A stretch of 31,131 bases of DNA from Clostridiaceae bacterium UBA6085 (GTDB taxonomy: Bacteria; Bacillota; Clostridia; Clostridiales; Clostridiaceae): the NCBI GenBank assembly GCA_002428605.1, contig DIXH01000030.1, positions 1 through 31,131 of the forward strand, given 5' to 3'. The position numbers and the translations under genes were made by a program. The notes beneath the pieces are model-generated. The model was not told where the DNA came from, ran no database searches, and worked only from the letters and a program-made list of their open reading frames with translations. Positions 22,756 through 31,131 of the stretch are shown one piece after another (position 1 is the stretch's first letter; the number at the start of each line of letters is the position of its first letter).

Positions 22756-24189
22756 ATGGATAGGAAAAAGTGGCTGATGGAGTCAATCGAAAGGAAATCA
22801 GGACTGTATGCTGACATCAGCGACAGGATATGGGAATACGCGGAAACCAGGTTTGACGTAAAGAAATCAGCTGACCTGTATATAGGATTCCTTAAAAATG
22901 AGGGATTTGCAGTTGAAAGAGGAATCGCAGGGATGGAGCACGCCTTTGTTGCCACATTCGGCTCCGGCAGTCCGGTGATCGGTATCCTTGCGGAATACGA
23001 TGCCCTTGCAAACATGAGCCAGGCTGCTGACGTAGCCGAGAAATGTGTACTGGAAGCAGGGGCTAACGGTCACGGTTGCGGTCATCATGCTCTGGGAGCA
23101 GGCTCTCTGGCAGGAGCTGTGGGCATCAGGGACCTGATGGCTGAATATGAAATCAAGGGCACGGTAAAGCTATATGGCTGTCCTGCTGAAGAGAGCGGCT
23201 ATGGCAAGGCATTCATGGCGAGGAACGGGGACCTTGATGGCGTGGATACGTTCCTTACCTGGCATCCGATGGATGTTAACGAAGTATGGGGCAGAAGCTC
23301 CCTGGCCGTATCACAGATGCATTTTGACTTCAGGGGAGTATCATCCCATGCAGGGGCGGCACCTGAGCTTGGAAGAAGCGCTCTGGATGCAGCCGAGCTC
23401 ATGAACATAGGGGTTAATTTCCTCAGGGAGCATATCATTGATGAAGCGAGGATACATTATGCATTCACAGATGCCGGAGGACTGTCAGCTAATGTGGTGC
23501 AGTCCACCGCAAGCCTCCATTATCTTATAAGGGCTCCGAAGCAGGACCAGGTAAAGGCCATATACGAAAGGGTCCTCAAGATAGCAAAGGGTGCGGCAAT
23601 GATGACTGAGACTGAGGTAGAGGTCAGGTGGGACTCGGCATGCGCAAACTACATTGTAAACCGAAGCCTTGCGAAGGCCATGCATGAGAACATGAAGGCA
23701 GTATTTCCCATACCTTTCACTGGGGAAGAGTTCAAGTACGAAGGGAAATTCTTCGACACCCTGTCTGAAGAAATGAGGAAGTCAGTTAATGCCAAGGCAA
23801 AGAGCATGTTCCCTTCAGGCAGCCGGGAATCGATAGATAAGATATCGGGAAAGGCTCTTAATGATGAGCTTGGAGAGCTGGTTTTTTCAGACAAGCCGAT
23901 GACGGGATCTACAGATGTGGGAGACGCCAGCTGGATCGCACCAACAGCCCAGCTGAATGTTGCCTGCATGCCGCACGGTACTCCGCCTCATTCCTGGCAG
24001 TGGGTGGCAACAGGCAAGTCAAGCGTAGTGCACAAGGGCCTCATCGCTGCCGGCAAGGTCATTGCAATGACCGCGCTTGATATCCTTGAGGATATGAATC
24101 TGCTGGATGAAGCGAAACGTGAGCACATGGATAACCTTGGCGGAGAACAGTATGTATGCATGATCCCTGAAGATGTGATTCCAGGTTGA
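22756..24189 (+). CDS. M20 family amidohydrolase, AbgB-like
   Basis: This 477-residue zinc amidohydrolase resembles AbgB, the subunit that with AbgA cleaves p-aminobenzoyl-glutamate; close relatives cut other N-acyl amino acids. Visible features are ILAEYDALANMSQ, the metal motif NGHGCGHHALG, PAEESGYGKA with the catalytic Glu pair, the WHPMDVN strand, the dimerisation-domain start FRGVSSHAGAAPELGRSALDA, and the late GSTDVGDASW and HGTPPHSWQ. The start at 22756 follows GGAGGAGG by nine bases; ATG at 22738 lies upstream of that site. No abgA-like partner or AbgT transporter is adjacent, so the substrate is open. Position after iorAB suggests a catabolic peptide or acyl-amino-acid role. Confidence 0.88.
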   Translation: MDRKKWLMESIERKSGLYADISDRIWEYAETRFDVKKSADLYIGFLKNEGFAVERGIAGMEHAFVATFGSGSPVIGILAEYDALANMSQAADVAEKCVLEAGANGHGCGHHALGAGSLAGAVGIRDLMAEYEIKGTVKLYGCPAEESGYGKAFMARNGDLDGVDTFLTWHPMDVNEVWGRSSLAVSQMHFDFRGVSSHAGAAPELGRSALDAAELMNIGVNFLREHIIDEARIHYAFTDAGGLSANVVQSTASLHYLIRAPKQDQVKAIYERVLKIAKGAAMMTETEVEVRWDSACANYIVNRSLAKAMHENMKAVFPIPFTGEEFKYEGKFFDTLSEEMRKSVNAKAKSMFPSGSRESIDKISGKALNDELGELVFSDKPMTGSTDVGDASWIAPTAQLNVACMPHGTPPHSWQWVATGKSSVVHKGLIAAGKVIAMTALDILEDMNLLDEAKREHMDNLGGEQYVCMIPEDVIPG

Positions 24190-24227
24190 GGAATAGAAAT
24201 AGTCTTAAACGGATAGAATGATTGATA

Positions 24228-24280
24228 ATGAAAGTGCAGATTGGGAGGAATGGATCCTGGTCTGCACTTTCATTTCGTTT
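24228..24280 (+). terminator. Intrinsic terminator after the M20 hydrolase
   Basis: ATGAAAGTGCAGA (24228-24240) and its exact complement (24261-24273) form a 13-bp stem with a 20-base loop that contains GGATCC. TTCGTTT follows. Confidence 0.8.
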
Positions 24281-24422
24281 AGGTATTCGGAACATCAGAG
24301 AAATTTCCGCTGATAATGCCTTCATCGTAGCGATAGCCCGTCATTTGTGCTATAAGCTAGTTAGAATAGCCAAAATAAAAAGCTATTGGCTGATAAAAAA
24401 TGCAGGGTGCAAAAATTGAACC

Positions 24423-24450
24423 GTATACATTTTTTGAAAATGGTATCATG
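24423..24450 (+). promoter_or_regulatory. Imperfect inverted repeat and -10-like box before the rpiR gene
   Basis: An imperfect palindrome runs from ATACATTTTTT into GAAAATGGTAT (about 24425-24446; 8 of 11 positions pair), and TATCAT (24444-24449) is a one-mismatch -10 box. RpiR-type regulators bind AT-rich inverted repeats and often control themselves, so this is a plausible operator-promoter. The upstream gap (24281-24422) contains a nested AATAGC/GCTATT repeat but no gene. Confidence 0.3.
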
Positions 24451-24488
24451 GCTTCAACAACAAAGCACTCCCTTAAGGAGAATGTATC

Positions 24489-25277
24489 ATGAGGATAAAC
24501 CGATTGTCGCTGCTGAATTCACTGTTTTCGGTAATCAACGAGAATAATCAGGATGACAGCTATTTCGTTCTGGCACATTATTTTCTGGTTCACTACCACG
24601 AGCTGTCGGATCTTAATATTTATGATGTCGCTGATGATTGCTTTGTGTCAAGATCGAGCGTACGACGATTTTGCCAATCAATAGGATACGACAACTTCAA
24701 GGACCTGAAGACAGAATTCAACGAATACGACGACCAGCTTAACTACTACATGCAGTTCGCAGACAGGGAGAATTTCCGCCAGTGCCTGACCAATGAGATT
24801 GATGAGATGATCGAGGAGCTGGACCGCAGGATGAATACCGAAGAAGTTGGAAAGATCGCCGAGAGACTGCATGACAGCAGGTACGTGGTATTTCTTACCT
24901 CTGACGCTTCTACCTCGAAGATCAAGGAATTCCAGCAGTCGATGATACTCAACAAAAGGATCGTCAGGATCATATCTGAGGCATACACTGACAATACGCT
25001 GCTTTCCATGCTTAATGAAAAGGATTATCTTATAACCATTTCAGCCAGCGGAAAGTTTGCGGATGCATCAGAGGAAATCGTAAAGCGATGTTGTGCATAT
25101 AAGAGTCTTGTTACCCTGAACCGCGACCCGAAATACAATGACTGGTATGACAAGGTCTACCATCTGAGTGCCAGGGACAGGAGTGAAGGCAAGTCCGTTT
25201 ACGGGAGGTATGGCATAGACTACATGTTTGATGTTGTCTTCAGCCACTACATCCGTAAATACGGCAGAAGCAAATGA
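24489..25277 (+). CDS. MurR/RpiR family transcriptional regulator
   Basis: This is a 262-residue regulator with the RpiR layout. An N-terminal helix-turn-helix (about 35-75) shows LNIYDVADDCFVSRSSVRRF and then CQSIGYDNFKDLK, the classic recognition segment. A C-terminal SIS sugar-phosphate domain (about 110-250) includes VVFLTSDASTSKIKEFQQ and DYLITISASG. SIS domains bind phosphosugars, so the natural inducer is likely the sugar-6-phosphate made by the PTS encoded two genes downstream. AAGGAG lies about nine bases before the ATG. The glycosidase gene begins 17 bases after the stop; the three genes probably form one operon, regulator first. Confidence 0.9.
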   Translation: MRINRLSLLNSLFSVINENNQDDSYFVLAHYFLVHYHELSDLNIYDVADDCFVSRSSVRRFCQSIGYDNFKDLKTEFNEYDDQLNYYMQFADRENFRQCLTNEIDEMIEELDRRMNTEEVGKIAERLHDSRYVVFLTSDASTSKIKEFQQSMILNKRIVRIISEAYTDNTLLSMLNEKDYLITISASGKFADASEEIVKRCCAYKSLVTLNRDPKYNDWYDKVYHLSARDRSEGKSVYGRYGIDYMFDVVFSHYIRKYGRSK

Positions 25278-25293
25278 TGAAAGGAATGTTTTA

Positions 25294-26745
25294 ATGTATT
25301 ACAAGGAAAATCCGGTATTCCCAGAAGGATTCATGTGGGGTGCTTCAAGCGCTGCATGGCAGGTAGAGGGTGGCGTTTCAGAAGGCGGAAGGACTCCGGC
25401 AATAATTGACCTCAACAGCAAAAAGAAGAAGCCATATGCGGACAATTCCATAGCAGCGGACCACTACCACCACTATAAGGAAGACGTTGCACTTATGGCG
25501 GAATGCGGATTCAGTTCATACAGGTTCTCACTTTCATGGTCTCGTATCATTCCAAATGCAGATGGAAAGGTAAATCCTGAAGGTATAGCATTCTACAACA
25601 ACCTGATCGATGAGCTTGTAAAGAACAAGATCGAGCCAATCGTAACGCTTTACCACTATGACATGCCTGTATGGGTAGATGAAAAATTCGGTGGTTGGAG
25701 AAACAGAGGGATAATTGATGTATTTGACGAATATGTCAGAGTCTGCTTCGAAAATTTCGGGGACAGGGTCAAATACTGGTTGTCAATAAATGAGCAGAAC
25801 ATGCAGATCGTATACGGTCACTGGCTCGGAGTATCAAAAGGCTGTGATGACTGGGAAAAGGATAAATGGGCAGTCAATCATATCATGAACCTGTGTCATG
25901 CAAAGGCTGTAATCGCGTGCCACGAAATGGTAGAGGGAGGAAAGATAGGTCCTGTTCCTGGATATGTACCTATATACCCTGAAACCTGCAATCCTTTGGA
26001 CCAGATTGCGGCGATGAATGCAGAAGAGCTTACCGAGAAGATCTGGAATGACCTTTATGTACACAGGGAATACAATGGCTTCGTAAAGAAGTTCTGGAAG
26101 GACAATGATATAGATCCTGGAATCCAGGAAGGAGACATGGAGCTTATAAGCAGGGCAAAGATAGATTTCTTTGCGCTAAATTGCTACAGGTCCAATGTCG
26201 GAAAGGATGCACCTCCAGACAGCGAATTCCGTGAACTTGCACTTAACAAGAGTGGTATAAAGGGTGAATTCGTTTATCCGAACTACCCGGGACAGTATGC
26301 CCTTGCAGCGAACCCATATGTGGAAACAACCGACTGGGACTGGGAGATCGACCCGGTTGCAATGAGATACATGCTGAGGTATGTATGGGACCATTATCAG
26401 CTTCCAATGATGATCACAGAAAACGGATATGGTGCGCATGAATCGGTTGATACTGATGGCAGGGTGCACGATCCGAAGAGGATTGACTTCCTGAGGGAGC
26501 AGATATACCAGGTTGGTCTTGCTATAAGCGATGGCTGCGAGGTCATAGGCTATAATCCATGGTCGTTCACTGATCTTTTAAGCACAGGCAATGGAATGGC
26601 CAAGAGGTATGGTCTGGTATATATCAATACAACTGATGAAGAGGTTCTCGATCTGAGAAGAATAAAGAAGGATTCATTCTACTGGTATTCCGAATTGATA
26701 AAATCAAATGGCTCGAATTGGGGAAAGGATATGCTGAATATATGA
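25294..26745 (+). CDS. Glycoside hydrolase family 1, 6-phospho-beta-glycosidase
   Basis: The start at 25294 is chosen because AAAGGAATG precedes it and the family N-terminus follows (FPEGFMWGASSAAWQVEGG); an in-frame ATG at 25228 lies inside the regulator gene. The 483-residue enzyme hydrolyses phosphorylated beta-glucosides in the cytoplasm. The acid/base Glu is E167 in INEQN (NEQ instead of the common NEP, as seen in some phospho-enzymes). The nucleophile is E376 in ITENGYG. S430, K437 and Y439 in LLSTGNGMAKRYG reproduce the Ser-x6-Lys-x-Tyr phosphate site known from 6-phospho-beta-galactosidase (S428, K435, Y437). This predicts a substrate delivered by a PTS, encoded next. ATGA overlap with the EIIBC gene supports coupling. 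Confidence 0.93.
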   Translation: MYYKENPVFPEGFMWGASSAAWQVEGGVSEGGRTPAIIDLNSKKKKPYADNSIAADHYHHYKEDVALMAECGFSSYRFSLSWSRIIPNADGKVNPEGIAFYNNLIDELVKNKIEPIVTLYHYDMPVWVDEKFGGWRNRGIIDVFDEYVRVCFENFGDRVKYWLSINEQNMQIVYGHWLGVSKGCDDWEKDKWAVNHIMNLCHAKAVIACHEMVEGGKIGPVPGYVPIYPETCNPLDQIAAMNAEELTEKIWNDLYVHREYNGFVKKFWKDNDIDPGIQEGDMELISRAKIDFFALNCYRSNVGKDAPPDSEFRELALNKSGIKGEFVYPNYPGQYALAANPYVETTDWDWEIDPVAMRYMLRYVWDHYQLPMMITENGYGAHESVDTDGRVHDPKRIDFLREQIYQVGLAISDGCEVIGYNPWSFTDLLSTGNGMAKRYGLVYINTTDEEVLDLRRIKKDSFYWYSELIKSNGSNWGKDMLNI

Positions 26746-28094
26746 ATAAATTCGAACAGCTTTCAAAGGAAATCCTATCAGCGGCAGGCGGAGAATCAAA
26801 TGTAGCGGTAGTCAACTTCTGTGCAACCAGGTTGAGGCTGACAGTCAACGAACCTTCGAAGGTCAGCGATGAGGCCATCAAGAAGATAACGGGAGTTCTC
26901 GGACTTGTAGTCAGAGGCAATGAATATCAGGTAGTCGTCGGAACAGATGTTCCGAAGGTATATTCTGAGATCGTAAAGCTTGGAAAGTTCGCCAAATCAG
27001 GGAAGGTAAGCGAGGATGGGACAAAAGGACTTGCAGGCAGGGTGATCGACTTCATCTCAGGTACGTTCGTACCGGTCCTTCCGATACTTGTAGCCGGAGG
27101 ACTTGTCAACGCAGTGCTTACAGTACTTACTGCATACTTTGGTCTGGCTTCCGATTCCGGAACGTATCTTGTGCTGAGTGTAATCAATAATGCGGCATTC
27201 TACTTCCTTCCGATTTTTGTCGGATACAGCGCAGCGAGGAAGCTGGATATCAATCCGATGATGGGAGGCTACCTTGGTGCAATACTTGTCCATAAGGCCA
27301 TAGACGGCGTTGCAGGACTGAGCTTTGTGGGTATTCCTGTCACGCAGGTCAATTACAATACTTCAGTCATACCTGTAATACTCGGAGTGCTGTTCATGTC
27401 CCTGGTATACAATTTCCTTGAGAAATATATTCCAAAGGAAGTAAAGTTCTTTGCAGTTCCGCTTCTTACAATACTCATAGTTACACCGATCACACTCATA
27501 CTTCTCGGACCTGCCGGGACATTCATTGGCAAATACATCGCAGATGCGCTTCAGTGGGTCAATGTGACTCTGGGATGGCTTTCAGTGGCGATAATGGGTG
27601 CGATCACACCGATACTTGTCATGACTGGAATGAATCAGGCACTGTTTCCTCTTGTTTTTGCAGAGTTCGCGGCATTTGGCTACGATCCATTCGTACTTCC
27701 TGGTATGCTTGCAGCCAATGTAGCCGTTGGAGCTGCTGCACTTGCGGTATACTTCAAGGCCAAAAATGCTGACAACAAGGCTCTGGCGCTCTCTTCAGGA
27801 ATTACCGGAGTACTCGGAATAACTGAGCCATCGATATTCGGCGTACTGCTAAGGTTCAAAAAGCCATTTCTGGCAGCGATGATCGGTGGTGGAGTAGGAG
27901 GACTGTTTGCAGGAATAATGGGGCTCGCAGAGTATGCGATCGTCTCACCCGGACTTGCTGCGATCCTGGCATTTGTTCCCACTGACGGTTCATTCGGGAA
28001 CCTGTATATCGCTTTAGCGACAATAGTTATTGCCTTCGCCGTATCATTTGCAGCTACCTGGTTCCTTGGATTTGACGAGGAGATGCCAGTCTGA
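26742..28094 (+). CDS. PTS beta-glucoside transporter subunit IIBC
   Basis: The start at 26742 overlaps the stop of the glycosidase gene (ATGA) and gives the normal N-terminus of an EIIB domain; a TTG at 26718 is less likely. The 450-residue protein has EIIB at 1-85, with phosphorylated C27 in NFCATRLRLTV, and EIIC from about 105, with about ten membrane segments and the sugar-site signature GITEPSIFG. It belongs to the glucose/glucoside superfamily of PTS permeases, imports a beta-glucoside and phosphorylates it at C6. There is no EIIA domain at the C-terminus (it ends FDEEMPV) and no EIIA gene nearby, so a shared EIIA encoded elsewhere must serve it. Confidence 0.93.
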   Translation: MNKFEQLSKEILSAAGGESNVAVVNFCATRLRLTVNEPSKVSDEAIKKITGVLGLVVRGNEYQVVVGTDVPKVYSEIVKLGKFAKSGKVSEDGTKGLAGRVIDFISGTFVPVLPILVAGGLVNAVLTVLTAYFGLASDSGTYLVLSVINNAAFYFLPIFVGYSAARKLDINPMMGGYLGAILVHKAIDGVAGLSFVGIPVTQVNYNTSVIPVILGVLFMSLVYNFLEKYIPKEVKFFAVPLLTILIVTPITLILLGPAGTFIGKYIADALQWVNVTLGWLSVAIMGAITPILVMTGMNQALFPLVFAEFAAFGYDPFVLPGMLAANVAVGAAALAVYFKAKNADNKALALSSGITGVLGITEPSIFGVLLRFKKPFLAAMIGGGVGGLFAGIMGLAEYAIVSPGLAAILAFVPTDGSFGNLYIALATIVIAFAVSFAATWFLGFDEEMPV

Positions 28095-28145
28095 TAAACA
28101 GAAGCTAAATTGGAGCAAATTAGATTCATGATGTAGTGAAAAGAA

Positions 28146-28187
28146 TGTCCGCAGAGGCACATGCCTCTGCGGACACTGTTTTTTTAT
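28146..28187. terminator. Bidirectional terminator between EIIBC and USP genes
   Basis: TGTCCGCAGAGGC (28146-28158) and its exact complement (28163-28175) enclose a 4-base loop. CTGTTTTTTTAT follows on the plus strand and TTCTTTTC on the minus strand, so the 13-bp stem serves both converging genes. Confidence 0.9.
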
Positions 28188-28188
28188 G

Positions 28189-29091
28189 CTACTTCTCTCT
28201 TTCTGCCGGTATTACAAGCACTGAACAGTCGGCATGCCTCAGCACATTATGGCTGACACTTCCGAGGAAGAGCTCGGATATGAATCCGCTGCCCTGGCTG
28301 CCCATGATGATCAGGTTCACATCAGACTCGCTCACGATGCTCCTTATCTCCCTGTATGCGTTACCCTGTCTCATCAGGGTATCGACCTGGATATTGGAAT
28401 CCTTCTCGAGTTCCTCTTTCATCTTTTTAAGAAGCTCCATCCTGCCTGAGTCCTCACTGTCCTTCTTTTCTATGTATTCCTTTATCAGCGACGGGCTGTC
28501 AGTCTCAGTGAAATACCTGTCCTGTGCTATGTGTACGATGCTGACCTTCTTGAGGCTTCCTGCCAGACTCTTCAGCATGGAGAAAGCGTGGTCTGCGTTC
28601 ATGGAGAAATCGGTCGGGAACAGGACATGGTTAGTGAATTCGCACCTTACTGCTACAGAGTCATCCATATCCTCGCCCTTCGTCATCCTTACAACAAGTA
28701 CAGGGACCTTCGAATAGTGGACCAGGTCATTGGCTACTCCGCCGAAGAGAAGGTCTGTTGCAAGTGAATGCTTTGCTGCTCCGACCACGATCAGGGAAGC
28801 CGATTCTTCTTCCGCAGCATGGATGACGGCTCTCTTGAGAGGCTCAGGGCTAAGCTTGGTGCTTACCACAAATCCCTTGCCTTCCAGGTATGACTTCTGC
28901 TCCTTCAGGTCCTCCTGCATCTTGCTGGTATCAAGAGGGACCGGCATGACGGTAGTCTCAGATTCAGGGATATAGCTGCTTTCAACGAGCATTGCTTCCT
29001 TCACTCCGAATGCAGCAAGTCCTGAAACGCACTCAAGCAGTGAAAAGGCTGCCTTCGAGTAGTTTGTTCCAACTATTATCTTGTCAAACAT
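28189..29091 (-). CDS. Tandem-domain universal stress protein (UspA family)
   Basis: The start at 29091 has GGAGGAGG seven bases before it and gives the family N-terminus MFDKIIVGTNYS; an ORF extending to 29208 has no such support. The 300-residue product has two Usp domains (about 1-145 and 155-300). The second keeps the ATP-binding pattern G-x2-G-x9-G-S (GSQGSGFISELFLGS). The first has a degenerate version (GAAKHSLATDLLFGG, with Lys in place of the second Gly), so probably only one domain binds nucleotide. Each carries the opening DxS/T strand. Usp proteins are cytoplasmic and associated with stress and energy status; the exact partner is unknown. The gene is apparently monocistronic. Confidence 0.9.
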   Translation of the reverse strand: MFDKIIVGTNYSKAAFSLLECVSGLAAFGVKEAMLVESSYIPESETTVMPVPLDTSKMQEDLKEQKSYLEGKGFVVSTKLSPEPLKRAVIHAAEEESASLIVVGAAKHSLATDLLFGGVANDLVHYSKVPVLVVRMTKGEDMDDSVAVRCEFTNHVLFPTDFSMNADHAFSMLKSLAGSLKKVSIVHIAQDRYFTETDSPSLIKEYIEKKDSEDSGRMELLKKMKEELEKDSNIQVDTLMRQGNAYREIRSIVSESDVNLIIMGSQGSGFISELFLGSVSHNVLRHADCSVLVIPAEREK

Positions 29092-29254
29092 ACAAATACC
29101 TCCTCCGGTGCATATTCCTTTATTTTCATGATATCCTATAAAAATATTCATTTTGTGAAGCAAATTGACATAAGGTGTAAATATTATGTTGCAATTCTGT
29201 ATATGCATACTCTGAAGCTATCCGGAGAATATATTGTTGGAAGGATGGGAAAGA

Positions 29255-29279
29255 GAAGGCTCCGCTGTGCGGAGCCTTC
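29255..29279 (-). terminator. Hairpin downstream of the small membrane protein gene
   Basis: GAAGGCTCCGC (29255-29265) pairs perfectly with GCGGAGCCTTC (29269-29279) around a TGT loop. On the minus strand it follows the small membrane protein gene by about 60 bases and is trailed by TCTTTCCC. On the plus strand TTGTATT follows, but no plus-strand gene ends here. Confidence 0.7.
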
Positions 29280-29340
29280 TTGTATTACTAATGCAGGAAT
29301 AGCTGAATCGGATTTTAAATAATCGATATGCCATCTACGT

Positions 29341-29592
29341 TCAACTTTTGGTTTGGCTGTCCTTGTCGCGAAATGATGCTCTGACATTTCTGTAACCAAA
29401 ATACAAGCCAATAGCCAGTCCGACAAGTTCACCTATTTGTCCGCCTGCTTCGTAACCATAAGCTCCGTTGAACTCAATTTCAGGCTCAATATTACCGCCA
29501 ATACCCATGCCGATGAAAGCTCCGGCAATTATGAAAGCAAAAACAATGAAGATCGATCCAAGTATCGAAAGGATTTTTCGTTCATGGTGCAT
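29341..29592 (-). CDS. Small two-helix membrane protein, unknown function
   Basis: The 83-residue product has a first membrane helix at about 8-31 (LGSIFIVFAFIIAGAFIGMG), an acidic, Gly/Tyr-rich loop (PEIEFNGAYGYEAGG), and a second helix at about 50-67 (IGELVGLAIGLYFGYR). The tail is charged. Glycine-zipper spacing (G-x3-G) occurs in both helices, which suggests helix packing or oligomerisation. AGGAGGAG lies directly before the ATG, so expression is plausible. I do not recognise the family. It lies 58 bases after zwf on the same strand and could be co-transcribed, since only a weak stem (CTCCG/CGGAG) lies between. Confidence 0.7.
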   Translation of the reverse strand: MHHERKILSILGSIFIVFAFIIAGAFIGMGIGGNIEPEIEFNGAYGYEAGGQIGELVGLAIGLYFGYRNVRASFRDKDSQTKS

Positions 29593-29650
29593 CTCCTCCT
29601 GATTTCTATTAAGTTTGGTGGAGTCTCCGGTTTTTTAACGGAGCCTGATA

Positions 29651-31111
29651 CTATAGGCTGTAATCATATTGCGATGTCCTGCTACGGTACCACCATTTTC
29701 CTGAGCCTGACTTTATGAAGGTATCGAGCTCATCGGGTCCGTCGCTGCCGATCCCGTAGCGACTCGGGGTCACGTTATCCCTTGTGTGCCTCAGTATGGA
29801 GTCAATGTAGCTCCAGGTAAGCTCAAGCTCGTCCCATCTTGTGAATCTGGTGGAATCGCCGTTCATGGCGTCAAGTATGAGCTTCTCATAGGAGTCAGGG
29901 GAGTTGAAGAGGTAAAGGCAGCTCTGGCAGTAGTCCATTTCTGCCTGGACCATCTCGTCGATGACACCTGGCTTCTTTACTGAAAGGTGAAGTGTTATGC
30001 CTTCATCCGGCTGTATCTTTATCTCAAGTATGTTTGGCTCCTGCTGGATGTCTGAAGCCAGCGAAGCCAGTTTCCTGAACTCTATGGTTACCTGTGCGGT
30101 CTTGTTCCTGAGCGCCTTTCCTGTAAGCAGGTAGAAGGGGACACCCCGCCACCTGTCGTTGTCTATCTGGACCCTTGCGGCTACAAGTGTCTCAGTCCTT
30201 GAATCTTCAGGCACCCTGTCCTCGTTCCTGTAGCCTTCATACTGGCCGAAGAGGACGTTCCCTTCAGTGCATTCTGCGGTACAGTCCTTAAGTGCCTGGA
30301 ACACCCTTACCTTCTCATCCCTGACGTCATCAGGGTCAAGGGATTTTGGCGGTTCCATGGCTGTGATGGCGAGAAGCTGCAGAAGATGGTTCTGAACCAT
30401 GTCCCTCAGCGCCCCCGTATGGTCATAGTAGCCGCCTCTTGTCCCGACGCCTTCCTTCTCAAGTACAGTTATCTGCACGTTGTCTATGTGGCTTAGGTTC
30501 CAGATGGATTCGAAGATCGAGTTCTGGAACCTAAGCATCATTATGTTCTGTATCATCTCCTTGGCCACATAGTGGTCTATCCTGTAGATGCTCTTCTCAG
30601 GAAACACCCTTGATATGGAGGAGTTGAGAGCTGTCGCGCTTTCAAGGTCCTTTCCGAAGGGCTTCTCTATGACGAGCCTTCTCCATCCGCTGCCGGCCGT
30701 TATCCCGCTTGCCTCGCAGCTGTCAACTATCTTCCCGAAGTAGTCCGGTGAAACCGCGAGGTAGAAAAGCCTGTTATCGGGCTTTCCTTCCTTTTCCCTT
30801 TTGTTCAGGAACTCCGACAGTGAGTCATAGTCCTTCTGGCTGTCGAAATCGAGGGTAAAATACTCTACCCTCTGGGCAAGGTCATTGAAAAGCTCCTCTG
30901 TGAATGATCTGGAGGAATATTTCCTTACAGATTCCCTCAGCTCATTCCTGTACTCTTCGGTTGTCTTATGTTTTCTTCCGACTGAAATAACGTTAAGCCC
31001 TTCGGGAAGGAATCCGTTGATATCCAGCTGATAAAGCGCCGGAATAAGCTTCCTGTGGGTAAGGTCACCTGTACCGCCGAATATGACCATTGTATTTGAA
31101 TTATTCTTCAT
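29651..31111 (-). CDS. zwf: Glucose-6-phosphate dehydrogenase
   Basis: Zwf oxidises glucose-6-phosphate to 6-phosphogluconolactone with NADP+ or NAD+. The 486-residue length is normal. The coenzyme motif FGGTGDLTHRKL lies at 11-22, EKPFG at 149-153, the substrate-site motif RIDHYVAKE at 177-185 (H180, K184), and the catalytic His is H242 in DMVQNHLLQ. The substrate motif is usually DHYLGKE; here LG is replaced by VA. No Shine-Dalgarno-like sequence precedes the ATG (the 20 bases upstream contain only pyrimidine-rich CTCC), and the window ends there, so the start and any upstream partner gene are uncertain. No other pentose-phosphate gene is visible. Confidence 0.95.
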   Translation of the reverse strand: MKNNSNTMVIFGGTGDLTHRKLIPALYQLDINGFLPEGLNVISVGRKHKTTEEYRNELRESVRKYSSRSFTEELFNDLAQRVEYFTLDFDSQKDYDSLSEFLNKREKEGKPDNRLFYLAVSPDYFGKIVDSCEASGITAGSGWRRLVIEKPFGKDLESATALNSSISRVFPEKSIYRIDHYVAKEMIQNIMMLRFQNSIFESIWNLSHIDNVQITVLEKEGVGTRGGYYDHTGALRDMVQNHLLQLLAITAMEPPKSLDPDDVRDEKVRVFQALKDCTAECTEGNVLFGQYEGYRNEDRVPEDSRTETLVAARVQIDNDRWRGVPFYLLTGKALRNKTAQVTIEFRKLASLASDIQQEPNILEIKIQPDEGITLHLSVKKPGVIDEMVQAEMDYCQSCLYLFNSPDSYEKLILDAMNGDSTRFTRWDELELTWSYIDSILRHTRDNVTPSRYGIGSDGPDELDTFIKSGSGKWWYRSRTSQYDYSL

Positions 31112-31131
31112 AAATGTTGGAGTTCGGAGAC

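Overview
The window looks like chromosomal DNA of a Gram-positive anaerobe of the Clostridia (low-to-moderate GC Firmicutes). Grounds: near-universal GGAGG-type ribosome binding sites, strong preference for AGG/AGA arginine codons, many compact intrinsic terminators, and gene content typical of that group (IorAB indolepyruvate:ferredoxin oxidoreductase, M42 and M20 peptidases, TrxB with an atypical thioredoxin, VanW, PTS, RpiR regulator). The species cannot be named from the sequence. I saw no rRNA, tRNA, CRISPR array or intact insertion sequence.

Layout. (1) 1-2650 is clearly AT-rich compared with the rest and looks acquired. It carries a translationally coupled two-gene unit on the minus strand: a SatD-family protein with an added N-terminal winged helix, and a DUF3307 membrane protein. 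Upstream lie five 28-bp tandem repeats and a decayed non-coding stretch. The SatD-like protein shows the metal-Asp spacing and strand signatures of nucleotide-cyclase palm domains, so the pair may be a nucleotide-signalling/membrane-effector module. This is the most interesting part of the window. (2) 2653-9794 is core DNA: an M42 aminopeptidase, a VanW envelope protein behind a short leader ORF, then MoxR ATPase, DUF58 and transglutaminase genes packed as one operon. (3) 9976-17903 holds an RCC1-repeat lipoprotein (again behind a leader ORF), a Cof-type phosphatase with trmL, a frameshifted DegV gene, trxB with a CAIC thioredoxin, a BMP-family lipoprotein, a DUF6544-like protein and a COG2910-like NAD(P)-binding protein whose ribosome binding site can be masked by a 9-bp stem. 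(4) 18020-24189 holds topoisomerase III, iorA-iorB and an AbgB-like M20 peptidase. (5) 24489-28094 is a beta-glucoside cassette: RpiR regulator, 6-phospho-beta-glycosidase and PTS EIIBC. (6) 28189-31111, on the minus strand, holds a tandem universal stress protein, a small membrane protein and glucose-6-phosphate dehydrogenase (zwf).

How the genes work together. IorAB with the peptidases fits fermentation of amino acids and peptides, with arylpyruvates oxidised to acyl-CoA and reduced ferredoxin. The PTS/GH1 cassette imports and cleaves beta-glucosides, and zwf would draw glucose-6-phosphate into NADPH production. TrxB plus its partner handles thiol redox. The VanW/MoxR/DUF58/transglutaminase block is envelope-related. 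Family assignments come from motif reading, not database searches.
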